This document shows, piece by piece, positions 25,880 through 38,900 of a stretch of 64,000 nt of DNA. Source of the DNA: Apostichopus japonicus (taxonomy: Eukaryota > Echinodermata > Holothuroidea > Aspidochirotida > Stichopodidae); NCBI RefSeq assembly GCF_037975245.1, contig NC_092567.1:7750714-7814713 (forward strand). Reading direction: 5' to 3'. The number at the start of each line of letters is the position of its first letter. Position 1 is the stretch's first letter. Below the pieces are notes generated by a model. That model did not search any database. It worked only from the letters and a program-made list of their open reading frames with translations, and was not told the origin of the DNA. Made by a program: the position numbers and the translations under genes.

Positions 25880-26945
25880 AGTATGTAAGTGTGATACAAT
25901 TACTCAAATCACAACGTATGGCACATCAGTTGTACGACAGGTTTAACACGGCGATCATGGTAATACACGAAGTAGTGGATGTGTTTCTCCAAATAGATTT
26001 GTATATCGGATTGATGTCTGCACAATTTGGATATATTGACTGGGTTTTTGTAAAGGAATTCCGATACAGTCACATTGTCCTTAGATTAAAAAGGCTTGAT
26101 AAATTGCTATGGCATTGTGTTCATCACCTCTTCCAGAAACAAACAGTTGGAAATCACCTCCCATTCCAGGACCATTCGACACCAATAATTCAAGGATTGA
26201 ATATAACAATAAAGAACTCCCATATTATTGAAACTAAAGGTCGTTGAGTCAATGTTATTTACACCAGAACAAAGGACATCCAATTTAACCATCATTAGGT
26301 GAGTAAATAAGGTTAATAGATTGTACTAATAAATGGAGGAATTAGGTGAGGTGGGTATAATGCAAGACCTGGTGACATAGAGGGAATCCACCAGTGGCGG
26401 AGTGTCCATACAGTCAGGGGGCGGATGCCCCCCCCCCCCCTGACGGACTCAAATGGACTGCTGGCGCCCTTTTCAGCTTTTTACCACTTTTTATTTATTC
26501 GCGATTATTGACTTTTTTATTGCGCTCGCATCTACCTATTGACATTTCTCACATTTTGTTGGCGATGACACCTATTTATTCCCGTTTATCTGCAAATTAG
26601 CAAGGCCCGGAAAGGGTCATTTCCGGCGATCTAGGGAGTACCTTTACTCAAAAAATGTCGGTATACGCTCCGCGCCAACCTGGTGTGGCGCTGCGCTTAG
26701 ATAGTGTTGAACGCCCCTACAGACCATTCTCGCCCCCCTTGACCAATACCCCTAGCTCCGCCACTGTAATCCACCACTCCCCCCTACACACACACACAAA
26801 ACAGACACGCTAGACTGTATATAGACCCCATTTAGTGTCAATTTGTATCCGAGTTGTTCCATTTTAGGTACATTGTGTGTATGTGACTTGCGTTTGCTGT
26901 TGATTTTGAACTCTTCTATGCAGTTTGCTTTCTTCTTTGTTAATA
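25880..26945. repeat. Paralogous segment, copy 2 (MITE-filled)
   Basis: Homologous to 13386-14070 and interrupted by the MITE at 26392-26766. It contains a 118-codon open frame at 25891-26247 (plus). The homologous frame in copy 1 is shifted, and no domain is recognised, so I do not call it a gene. A short flanking piece (25795-25850, TTGATCCAAGCTAACACTTA..) also matches 11695-11745. Confidence 0.75.
26392..26766. mobile_element. 375-bp hAT-like MITE with natural empty site
   Basis: The ends are CAGTGGCGGAG and CTCCGCCACTG, a perfect 11-bp inverted repeat. The flanks gaatccac and taatccac give a 7/8 target-site duplication. The paralogous segment at 13895-13915 lacks the insert, which confirms both boundaries. 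A CAGGGGGC / GCCCCC..CTG hairpin lies next to the left end (26415-26440). A GCGCCAACC..GTGGCGC core (26662-26705) is shared with families A and C. Confidence 0.92.
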
Positions 26946-29227
26946 GTTAATATATTGTACTAATCAATTAAGGAATTAATTAAGTCAACGTACCCACAAC
27001 TTCCTACAGTAAATAGGTCACGTGTCACCAGTCGGATGAGACAGCTTTCTACAACTAGAAAACCTATACTTGCACAGGTACCTTGAAAGAATATGAAGTC
27101 AACATATTGTAATTTGTTCCTCACCATTACCCCAATGATATTGTTGCGTGACTTATGATGTGTAATAACATCCCCTGTAAAGACTTTTAGTAGTGGAATC
27201 TTTCTTTTGTGTTCACTGTGGTAACCTCTGTATTAAGCTGTCTGTTTTATGTGCGTGTATTTGTCCCTTCACAGAATTTGCAGTTGAAAGCTTCTATAAA
27301 AACTATACCTAACTACATGTCCTCAAGTTCTATTTCGATGTAGCCGACCTCACAACAACTAGTGCATTTAAAATTAATGTTTAGAGTCGAGGATTAATTC
27401 GCATTAAGTAAAAGCTTACTATGCAGGTTATACCTAAGTACCTGCGACAAAAATAAAGGTTGAATGGCACATTGCTACGATCCGCATGTAAAATACAGTT
27501 TTACTTTCTGAGAAGGTACCAGATATATGACGTACATGTGAGCATGCGTACATGCTGTAAATACGGTGATACGACCTTAATCGTTGTTGGTGACCATATA
27601 GCCATTTTGGCCGTTAACTATATTGATATAGCGGGGAACATTTACATGTGGCTCAGGCGACGAATATATTGTATTCAAGAGACAAAACTAGTTTAAGTTA
27701 ACATTCCAGCGGTATGTTAGAGTTATTACTTACATACTTATGTCAGGTACTAACTGAGATGGCGACAATTTAATAAAAAATCTTATTTTTTTTTTTTTTC
27801 AAAACAAATGTTTACAACCTTCTGTAATTTAAAAAAAGAAGTATGGCTGCTAAAAAGGATCATAAGGGCAAGGGTTGAGAGGAGATGGAAGAAATGGAAT
27901 TAATACCGTTATCTCGCGTATGTCTAATGCACGAGAAAAACAAATATCTCAAATAGAAGGTTACATGAGCTTCTGTAGCGTTGCTGCTCTTGTGTAAACA
28001 AGACAACAATCCGTACACAATCCTACGAACATCTGTGTGTAGTCATGCATACAACCAATGTATGGTCCATTAATCTTTACAGTGGTGTGTAGTTAGCTAT
28101 TTCGGCTACTCTACATTTTAATCTTGATGCTAGACTCATTAGAATCACACCCTCCATTTCCTCATAGAATAAATATAATTATGATACATACACAGCAATA
28201 GCAAAATATTCTCTTCCTAAGGAAAGTAAATACCAAAACTGAAGCATTCCTTCCTTATTCACGTTGTATATATTTATCAGTATTTCAAATCTCATGTTCC
28301 TTGTCTTCCATTATATATCTCTGATCCTAACATATCTTTGTCAGTATTTTCCGATCGACTCAATTTTACCTGATGATACCCGGGAAGTCGTGGTAATAGA
28401 GCTTTACGTGTACTTTGGTGTGTTTTACTGACAAGTCGCTGCAAGATATGATACGGAATGCTTATATTACTAGACACTATTTCAATGCCTTTTATGTTGG
28501 TTGGGTCAATACTAAAGCCAGGGTGACAAACTTTCAACGTCTGAACGAACACGATTACGAATATGATTTCAACATAAAAGTAACTCGTAATACTATTTAC
28601 AACTTCAATATTGTTAAATACCATAACAACTACGTTAGGTTTTTCACCAACGTAGGTTGACGCGACTTTCTTTATTACATAATATAAAGTTTTCTATCGG
28701 TTTACAGATTCTATCGGTTATGCGAGAAGTGTTGATCACCCCAGTTTTATAGAAAGTATCTGACAGAAATATCTAACTGGTAAGTGAAGCATTTGATGCT
28801 ATAGTAGAAAATGTATTAGTAAACTAACCACACTTATAGAAACGTTATCTTTTCTGCTATGTATTTCTGTTATGATGTGTCTGATGGTGTGGGTTTTGCC
28901 CATTTCTACTGGATTCTGCTATTAAATACTTTCAATTAGCAGCCTACTTTCTCCATAAATTTATTCAGTTATTTTCCAGCAACGCAAAATGCGTTGGCTC
29001 TCCATGAAAATCCATGTCGGAAAGGAAGACTTAAAAACAAAACAACTGTCGTTTGCCAATAGAGAATATTCAGAAAACACAAAATTCATGATAGTACCTA
29101 ATCATAATTAATATTAGCAGAAACAGATTTTTATGGAACTAAAACTGCGTACATGTGAACATTGGCCTCCCCCCCCCCATCCCCCAAAAAAAGAGCTTGT
29201 TTGGTAAAAATACTGTTATTATACAGA
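26946..29227. other. Intergenic, no gene recognised
   Basis: AT-rich. The minus-strand frame 28292-28624 (110 codons) and the plus-strand frame 28415-28660 overlap each other. Neither has a recognisable domain or splice context. Confidence 0.4.
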
Positions 29228-30945
29228 GACAGATATATAAATAGATAGATATGTAGGTAGGAAGGTGGACTGATGAATGGATGGATAGGATGGATGTATA
29301 GGATAAATGAATAGGATGGATAGAATGGATAGGATGGATAGACTGGTTGATAGTTAGGATGGATGGATATGATGAATGGTTGAATAGGATTGATGGATAG
29401 GATAAATGGATAGTATGAATGGATGGATGCATAAGATGAATGGATGAATAGGATGGATGGATAGGATAGATAGGATGGATGCATAAGATGCATATGATAA
29501 ATGGATAGGATGGATGGATAGGATGGATGGATATAATGGATAGGATGGATAGAATGGATAGGATGGATGGATAGGATGGATGGATAGGATGGGTAAGATG
29601 GATAGGATAGATAGGATGGACGGATAGGATGGATGGGATGGATGGATGGATAAGATTGATGTATGAATAGGATGGATGGATGGATGAATGGGTGAATGGA
29701 TGGATAGGATGGATAGGATGGATGGATAGGATAGCTAAGATGGATAGGATAGATAGGATGGATGGATGGATGAATGGGTGGATAGAATGGATAAGATTTA
29801 TGTATGGATAGGATGGATGGATGAATGGGTGGATGGATGGATGGATGGATAGGATGGATGGATGGATAGGATGGATGGATAGGATGGATGGATAGGATGG
29901 ATGGATATGATAGAAAGGATGGATAGGATAGATAGGACGGACAGGATGGATGGGATGGATGGATGGATAAGATTGATGTATGGATAGGATGGATGGATGG
30001 ATGGATTGATAGGATGGATGGATAGTATGGATGGATGGATAGGATGGATGGATATGATAGGTAAGAGGGATAGGATAGATTTGATGGACGGATCGGATGG
30101 ATGGATGGGATGGATGGATGGATGGATGAATGGGTAGATGGATGGATGGATGGATAGGATGAATGGCTTAATAGGTATGAATGGATAGGATGAATGTATA
30201 GTATGAATGGATAGGATGGATGGATGGATATGGTTCATGGATGGATGGATATGATGGATGGATAGGATGGATGTATAGGATACATATGATGGATGGATAG
30301 GATGGATTGATAGGATGGATGGATAAAATGGATAGGATGGAAGGATAGGATGGATTGCTAGGATGGGTAGGATGGATAGAATGGACATGATGGATGGGAT
30401 GGTTGGATGGATAAGATGCATGTATGGATAGGATGAATGGATGGATTGATGGATGGATTAATGGATGGATGAATGGATGGATGGGTGGTTGGATGGGTGG
30501 ATAGATGGATGGATGTATGGATAGGATGGATGGATAGAATAGATGGATAGGATGGATGGATAGGATTGATGGATAGGATGAATGGCTGGATATGATTGAT
30601 GGATAGGATGGATAAATATGATGGATGTATCGGATGGATGGATAGGGCGGATAGGATGGATAGGATGGATTGATATGATGAATGTATAGGATTGATGGGT
30701 AGGATGTATGGATTGGATGGATGGATAGGATGGATGGATAGGATGGGTGGATAAGATGAATACATATGATGGATGTATCGGATGGATGGATGGATAGGAT
30801 GGATATGATAGATATGATGGATATGATAGATATGATGGATGTATAGGATTGATGGATAGTATGTATGGATAGGATGGATGGAGTGGATGGATGGATTGGA
30901 TGGATATGATGGATAGGATGGATAGGATAGATCTATTGATGGGTC
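29228..30945. repeat. GGATGGATA-type minisatellite, 1.7 kb
   Basis: About 1.7 kb of GGAT, GGATA and GGATGGATA units in variable order (plus strand). There are occasional variants (TGAATGG, TATGATGG) and no constant long period. The long minus-strand frames here, full of Ile, His, Pro, Ser and Tyr, are only translations of the repeat and not genes. Confidence 0.95.
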
Positions 30946-32908
30946 GATCAAAAGAAAGAAACACTGGGTAAAACAAATTATAATAAGGTTAACACCGATG
31001 GTAGGTTAGCAATCTGATAAAGTTTTCGTTAGATTGGTATAATCAATATGAACTTTAAGTGAATGCTAAAACGAAGCAAAACGAAACAAGAACCGCGTCT
31101 AAGTATACTATTGTTCTCAACTGATTGAGCCATGCGGCCATTGTTACTGACCATAATTACCTGGATCTTGCTGAAAGTGACAATCAAACGCATCATTAGC
31201 TTCCCTTAATTGATATAACATCTACCACAATAGTGTAGTTTTATATCACGATGGAATGCAAGGGCAGACACAGTGTGACTTTTATTAATCCTTTCTTTGC
31301 AATGTTGCATACATCAGAGCTAGTATGATCTCAAATGGACTCCTGTAAAGCGTTATGAATTTAAAACGTGTTGTATTGTATCATCCTACTCAAGTTAAGT
31401 ATTGTCGCCGTGATTCAAATTATTAGTTAAGATTGTGATCTGTGAGCAGTGCTACTGTTGAGCATTCAACATTTGTAGGGAGTATTGGTCAAACAATATC
31501 ATTGCTGCTGACCAATGAGCAATTTTTGTTAAGAAAAGCTACTGTACTTTATTGTCGTTATGAATTTGTTGTGATTATTGCAGTAATTTGACAAGGAATT
31601 TGATAGACGAATTATTGTAAGTTCGTGTTATTATAGCTTAGACCTTATTTTGCTAAATAACTTTGTACATAGAAAGTGATATCATCCTTTTATAATGTTA
31701 TTTTGAAATCATGTTGAAATGTTACAACTATGAACAACAATGTGAATAGGTATGGAAACATACAAAAGCAATGCCAATAAGGTGATAATTGATGTCAAAT
31801 TAAATGTCATCATGTACTTCCAGACTCCTCAAAATAAAAGAACAACTCAAATAAAAGGACTACTGTCCTTGTACTTACGTAACATTTATGACATTATATT
31901 ACTTTTCAAGTGATCGACAATAAACTTTAGAATTGTCTAATTCTAATAATGTTTCAAGATCAAGCAAATCCAATAGTTTTTCTTACCTCAACACGTGATT
32001 AGTACCAATGTCGTTTTACTTTGAAGATAATATTGAAGAAAATTGAGATGGTTTGGTAAAGTTGAACTCAACTACTTTCAAATTAATGTTTTGTCGACTT
32101 TCTGTTTCTGTCTCTATTAATAACTGTGCCCTATACAGCTCTTAAGCAGTAATAATTTGTAGCGGTAAATAAAAGAAAAATATGTGTTCATCGTAACAAC
32201 TTTTTTATGTGGATAACAGTGACATGTCGATACTATTTTCAATATAACATGTTTTTTGAGAGATAAAGTCAACAAACATTCAAAGTATATAGGACAGTCA
32301 GCGTGACTACGCTAACACATAATACCATTGAGATGTACCTAGTAAGTGATTAAAATTATAATCATAAAAGACCAAGTTCATTCAGATTGATTGCATCCAA
32401 TACGACTATGAAGAAAGAACATTAGCAGTATTTGAATAGGTTGGATGTATAGTTAAACTAATCTGCTATTTGGAGAATTCAGTGATATATAAATACAATA
32501 TCGCAAACAATTTGTGCTAACCTTTTTTTAGGTCTTTAAAACCAATTCCCGTTCGGTTCTATCAATCTTTAAATTATGATAACAACTTACTGATTTTGTT
32601 TCGAATAATTTCATATGCCGGAATAATCAGCAATTCAAATTCGTATTTTAACTGTACAGTTATACGGAATTATGTACAATAAAAGTTAGATTCATACACA
32701 TCATGTATACCAATTATAAAGTTTGCACCATCGATAACATGAGAGAGACAATCAGCCAAAAAAATGTAACACTAACCATTCAAAGTATAAATATTCTGGA
32801 AACCCATTTATATCCCGAGTAATCCTGTTAATGCCTTGACTGTGGAACTTTACATAGAATTTCCAGTCAAATTAATGTTTATTTTGCATGCAAAGTTACA
32901 GACTTAAG
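30946..32908. promoter_or_regulatory. Upstream region of the NLR-like gene
   Basis: AT-rich DNA between the minisatellite and the predicted start codon, with no ORF of interest. A TATAAAT stretch at about 32787-32793 lies about 120 bp before the ATG and could serve as a TATA box. This is a weak inference, because the sequence is AT-rich anyway and the transcription start is unknown. Confidence 0.25.
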
Positions 32909-32966
32909 ATGGCTGCCAATGTTAATCCCGTGGACATCAAACCAGATTTAAAGAAGGCAGTAAACG
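32909..32966 (+). CDS. NLR-like gene, exon 1 (start exon)
   Basis: The exon starts at an ATG (MAANVNPVDIKPDLKKAVN) and ends at donor G|GTAAGT in phase 1. The split glycine codon is completed by exon 2. No in-frame ATG follows before the death-fold core, so this is the best start. Confidence 0.7.
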
Positions 32967-35900
32967 GTAAGTTTATAAACCGAACAATTAGCATTTAGTA
33001 AGTAAATTGTCGTTTCTTGTGTTAGGCTGTTTTATTTACAATCCACGGTACACTGTAGCGTTTTCTAATTTAGTTGAGAATCCATATTCACTTTTCTTTT
33101 ATAAAAACACTATAATATTAGCGAATTTAATGCGGATATCATGAATATATTTTGACAACATAATATCATATGCAAATCAAACTTTTGAAGTGAAAGGGAT
33201 TACCAGGTCATTACATTTTGATCGATAAGTTTAAAGTTTTCAAGTTCATTTCACTAACGCATCCGTTGTTACTACATTCCTTCATATCTGAATGAGTGTT
33301 CCATGTGCTAGTTAGGTGTCTTTTATCCTCTTTCGTTATTTTCAACAGGTTTTGGTAGTTTTAAAGTTGCACTTGCTACTGTTCTGACTGTTAAAATTGT
33401 TCTTGATCTTGCTACGTTCTTTGAATATCCGCCTGTTGTCATAGAAGAGTTGAGCAATGCAGCAGCCAGTTCAGGCCTTCTCATGATTCGTTATATGGAA
33501 GAGAGAGGACAAATAGAGCCAACAAGTATCATGACACTTCTGTGTGCGCTGAAGAAAATTTGTCTTTCTGGGATTGAGATGCGTGTAAGAAAGCTGTATG
33601 AGGAACATACAGGGAGGCTATGTTCCAGTGATGATCATTCTAAGGCTCAATTAGAAGGTACTGTAACTTAAAGCATATCTTTATACATGAAAGTTCGTAT
33701 GCACTCGCAGCAGTCTTAAGAATGCGCATTACCTCCATCGATTGGTAATTTTCGAAGGATTTGCTAAAGTGAAGTTTCATCAAATATAGCTGGATGATTA
33801 TTGTTCATTTAACAATTGAAGATAAAATAGTTTGCGTGTAATAATAAAACAAGATGATTGGGTGTATAGTATCTTAGTAATTCAAATTTATTATTCTCGA
33901 TCCTAAGGTCAAAGCCGTCTACAATACATCTGAATGAGATATTTTACTGGAATTCTTAGATAATGCTACATGTCCAAAAATTAATATTCCAATGCCTCAT
34001 TTTCGTTCTCATAAAACGTATCCAATGGTTGTTGTTTGATTTTATGTAAAACAAGTTTGTTACTAATATTCTTTGAATGGATCGAAACTGAAAGTGTTCT
34101 CCTCTTGAATCTCTGACGGCAGCGAATGGTAAATAAAACATATTCCATTTAAATTCGTATACTTGTAACTTATTCCAATTTACAAACGGCTTTGGGACAT
34201 TAAGTAATTGTATGTTACATTGTTCAATATAGGGTGTGTAGTAAAGTTAGTGAGACCGATAATGGTATCATTTTTCAATTCGATGCGCTTAACATGTGTT
34301 TTCTACTCATGGGTATAACTGTAGTAATTTGATAATAAATAGTATATGACAATAATATTTGATAATTTGAATTTCACACTGTAATTCTTTATCAAGTGGG
34401 TTAACAATGCTAATTAACTGATTGACAGTGAAAGAACACGTTCACCATAACATGAGAGCATGCACGACATGGAAGTAATACCACATGCTGGTGACGTTCT
34501 TTCACTAATCAATGAACTCTTGAGTTACATTGGCAGCTCCACGCTCTATAGAGTGAGGGCATGGGCGTCAATCCAGGGGGGGGGGGACGGGGGGACACGT
34601 CCCCCCCCCCACATTTCGATGGATGGTTGAAAAAATATCAAATGTCCCCCCCCCCCACACATTTGGAAAAAGAGTAGTGTCGTGGCTCTATTTGGTTACG
34701 GCTTACACATCTTAGGATTCATATCCTCGAATATCACTCAATGTTGCTGAATGGAGAATTCCACCCAGATCTCGTGAGTTGGTACCCTGAGCTCTCCAAC
34801 AATCTTAAGCTTAGTCTGCCTTTATTTCGAGGCCAGTTAAATTCGTCGTCGGTTGAAGGGTATAGACAAATATTCAAGTTGATGAATCCAGTGGTATGGG
34901 CTATGTTTGGTGAAGTCGAAGCTCTCTTGCGGTTGCTCCTCGTCTCCTCCGCCAGTTCGACGGAAGCCGAGAGATCTTTTAGTGCTTTGAGGCGTTTGAA
35001 GACAAGGCTACGGAGCACCATGACTCAACAGAGGCCATGTGATCGTGCTCCATATTCACCGCGCAGGGACGTCGTTAGAGGGGGTGTGGGTGTGTCTCAC
35101 CCCCAAGCCATGGTAAAACTGACGCTACTTGGAAAATTGGAGTGCGACAGTCGGAATTTCCGACTGTCGCACTCTAGTTTATCTAGGCCTTTTCATGTAA
35201 AATTTTTAAAAAATTTCGGTCAAACTTGACCTTTAACCGGTCATATTTACCACGTTTTCCTTGCCACTTTGGGAAATTGTTTCTCGCGATTCTTATACTC
35301 CACCGTACAAAACTTCTTATGATTTTGAATACTACAAAAAAATGCCTAATAGAACTACCGTCATAGGCGTAGGAGCCCAATTTGTTTTGTGGGGGGGGGG
35401 GGGGGGGGGGTTGTAACGACTTGCCCGAAAAATATAACCAAAATTTTTCGCGCGCTACGCGCGCATCACACATGGTCATGTGCATATCATACAGGCATGC
35501 ATCGGTTTTTACATCGCATGCAAATAGCATACAATCATTTTCCGTCTTATTACCCTTCCGTAATGGTGATAATTGTTGGGTAATAATAATATCAGTATAA
35601 CCACTGAAAAACACGTTGCAAATTATCAAAAAAGCTATCAGCATATTTCCCGAATTTCACAAAAATATTTGGTTGGGGTGGGGGGGGGGCCAATAAGTTT
35701 TTGAAATGAGTGCCAGTGGGTACAAATGTATCGCAACAAGTTCGTAACGGAAGTGCAGTCGCGAAAGATTGGGTTTTCTGACTGACACTGACCGTATCGT
35801 TCACGAGTAGCGGGAGGGTGGGGGGTACAAAGCAGCAGTTGGAATTTTCTGGCTTCAAAACCGATTTTCAGCCACTACACCCCCCCCCCCCTTCCCCAAT

Positions 35901-38900
35901 CATCAGGCCTTAGCTACGTCCCTGAGTACATGGTGGTTACATAGTACGCTCCGACCAGAATTCACCCGATAACCAGATGCAAATCCACCTAGCAACCGAG
36001 GTAACTTGCTTCAGGACTCCAACGAACAACCACTGATTTATTTTCATGCCTTCATCACTTTAGCCACCACTCACATGGGACCTATTCTAAGTCTGACGAT
36101 ACATGCGCATGTGTCAGGTCCTGAAAACATAATAAAAGTTGTTTGTCTTGCTATCCTTGTTTTCAAATTTCATTTAAATGTATTCTCGTAGACCTAGCAA
36201 CCTGGTTTAACATGCTGGCGCCAAATTTGCGCTAAGCTCGCTATACGAACTCGGATATGGGCTGTGCCTTATTAGTTAGTTATTTAAATTATTAATAATG
36301 GCGTATGAGAAAAATGCACCATTTTGTGGTATGACTCCCAGGACAGAAAGTCGAGAAACTCACATGCAGTCGCGGCGGATAGCTTCCTTCGCCTATATGT
36401 CCGGGGAAATTTTGGGACATCGTTCCTATAGACCAGAGGTGGGCAACCTGCGGGCCACATGCGGCCCGCCAGTGATTTTTTTGTGGCCCGTGAGATGTCT
36501 CAAGAAAAAGAAAAATCAATCTATTTTGCATCATCGCCAAAAACGAGCTAGCTGCTTAGAATTTATCTGCACTTATGATGCTGTCAGGTTGGTCTATTAT
36601 CACCATTAATTATCAACAGGACTGTATTGACATTATGGTTTTGTGAATACAGATTAAGTACACACACCTATTGCTTGAACGTCCTCGGAATCAAAGGTTT
36701 GAAATCAGCAGCAGGCCGTTGGTTAGGTGCGGCCCTGTCAATCTTTCACTCCTAAAATCTGGCCCATTCGTTCAAAAGGTTGCCCACCCCTGCAATGGGC
36801 CTATATCTGAGGCCCTGGGGTCAGTGGCGTCGTGCCCATTGGGGCCCGGGGGCACAGCCCCCCCCCCCGAAAAAAAATCAAAGGTGTCATAAAATTTTGT
36901 CATAATTTAAAAAAAAAGTGTTTTCGAAATCGAAAAGTAGACTAAATATTCAATTGCTCTTTGATGGTCGTTGCGGATTTTCCACACACCTCAAAGACGA
37001 CATATCGGGATTAGTAATGCCATTACCTTTGAATATGTTTGTCCTAAGCTCGCGTTTGATACAGTCTCAATAAACTTGGAAAATAATCACTTCGTTATCG
37101 CGCGTTTTACCTTAGGTTTCGCTACTTTCACTTTTTCTGCCCATGTTTTCAAACGGCATGGCTTTTTCTTCACCCAGTCACCACTTCTCACGGGCATGGG
37201 CGGCAAGGGCGGCGGAACCGGGGGGCACAGGGGGCACGTGCCCCCACTTTTCCCCAGGTTAAAAATGTGCCCATTTTCTACATAAAAATTGAGGTGTCTC
37301 AAGTTAGCAAGAGGCCAGGGAACCAGAATGAACACTCGGGAAGGGCCTTTTTCCGGCCATCTGAGGGGTTTGTAAAACCAAAAATTTTCTACTACGCTCT
37401 GCGCCAACCGATGGTGGCGCTCCGCTCAGATAGTCGTGCATACAACTTTGCAACTCCTGGCTACACCTCTGACTCTTAGTGAATTTCTGTGGGTCAAACT
37501 CAAAGCTATTTCGAATGAAACAAATTTGTTAAGATATTAACAAGAAATAAACTCTAATTCGGAAGATTCCTACATTAGCAATTAGCATGATTTCGCCTCA
37601 TTTTGTCTCAAAAGAAAACTTGTTCCTTGTTTCCCAATTTTCACATTGGATATTGCAGTGCTAGTATGCATATTTTCCTTGAGAGGGGGGGGGGGCGTTG
37701 ATGGAGTGATGTGTGTACAAATAAGATAATACAATAAGAGTTGTAAAGGGTACTAAATATATAAGGCTGCATCAGTCCAATCGAATTGCTGCAAAGTGCC
37801 CTTTGATGTCGGTGCCCCCCCCCCAGATTAAAAGTGCTTCCGCCGCCCTTGATGGGCGGTGATCATGGATCAGCCAACACGAAAATGTTTCGATATCTTA
37901 AATGTTGGGCGCTTCTGGGAGACGAGGAATTGGTAAACTTAGGAATAAATGGCGATCACTTCCTTCGAGAGTATTTCCCAAAATAAAAAAAATGCCGGAA
38001 ATTTTTATCAATTTTAGGGGTGTTGCTTTCTGCCATAATGCACGGGAAGTGCCGTTTCCTGCAATCTGAGGGGTCTGCCAGAAGAAAAATTTTCTTGTAC
38101 GCTGCGCGCCAACCGATGGTGGCGCTCCGCTTAGATAGTACTTACGGCCGGAATACTCGAATCGATTCCGTCCCCCCACGTTTCAAATCGGATTGACGCC
38201 CCTGAGTGAGGGGATGGAGTTTCTGTTTAAGCTCAACGCTATTGGTAGAGATTAGTACGTCTTGGTTTTATATTTAACATTAACTCAATGATTAGGCATA
38301 TATTATGATAGTTGACACCCTATACTTTGACTTCGTCTCCGCTATAATGAGAATTTGAATTTTGGTGAGTGCAACATAGTTAAAGAAAAGTTCAGTTAAG
38401 CATCTATTGCTATTAGTGTTTTAAAAATATGTAGCTTTTATAATAAAAATTGGTAACCCATTACATGATTTGACGTTACGTCACCAATAAAAAGTAGCTA
38501 CAAAGTACGCTAGACATACTTGGTGACTGATATTTAACCTTATGTAAACTGAATTTCACAATTGAGAGTTTTATACTGCACTCCCGTTTCACTTAAACCC
38601 ACTCGATAAGTTTGATTCAGAAGTAAGGTCACAATGTCTGCATGTAACCTTTCAAGTGCTAAACACTCTTTGTTTTTTTTATCTCAGGAAAGAAAAACGA
38701 TCTCATCAAGTATGCAAAAACAGCCTATCGAAAGCACTACGAAACAGCTAAGCCATTTCCTTCCATGAACAAGTGTAAGGTTAACAGTATATTTGTTCAG
38801 GGAGGTATTTACTGCTCTGTTCAGGAGGGTGATTTCATGCAAAAGCCCGATGTGCTAGAATCGTTAGATTCTTACAACGATATTCTGAGCAGCCCCAAAA

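Larger units (their letters stand above)
34560..38204 (+). mobile_element. Composite hAT transposon in intron 2, perfect 8-bp TSD
   Basis: The left terminus is CATGGGCGTCAATCC and the right read backwards is CAGGGGCGTCAATCC (14/15). The target-site duplication AGTGAGGG is exact at 34552-34559 and 38205-38212. The 3.65-kb interior is a nest: a hAT transposase C-terminal remnant, an inverted family B element, a Charlie-like MITE, and part of an inverted family A element itself split by a 648-bp MITE. It sits in sense orientation within NLR intron 2 and does not break the reading frame. Confidence 0.88.

Noticed and set aside
25891-26247. 118-codon plus-strand frame in the paralogous segment
   Set aside because: The homologous copy at 13.4-13.7 kb is frameshifted and no domain is recognised; chance openness is more likely.
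28292-28660. Overlapping 110- and 81-codon frames on opposite strands
   Set aside because: No recognisable motif, and both cannot readily be coding; no splice context.
29131-30976. Four long minus-strand open frames of Ile-His-Pro-Ser-Tyr repeats
   Set aside because: They are translations of the GGAT-type minisatellite, open in several frames at once, with no gene context.
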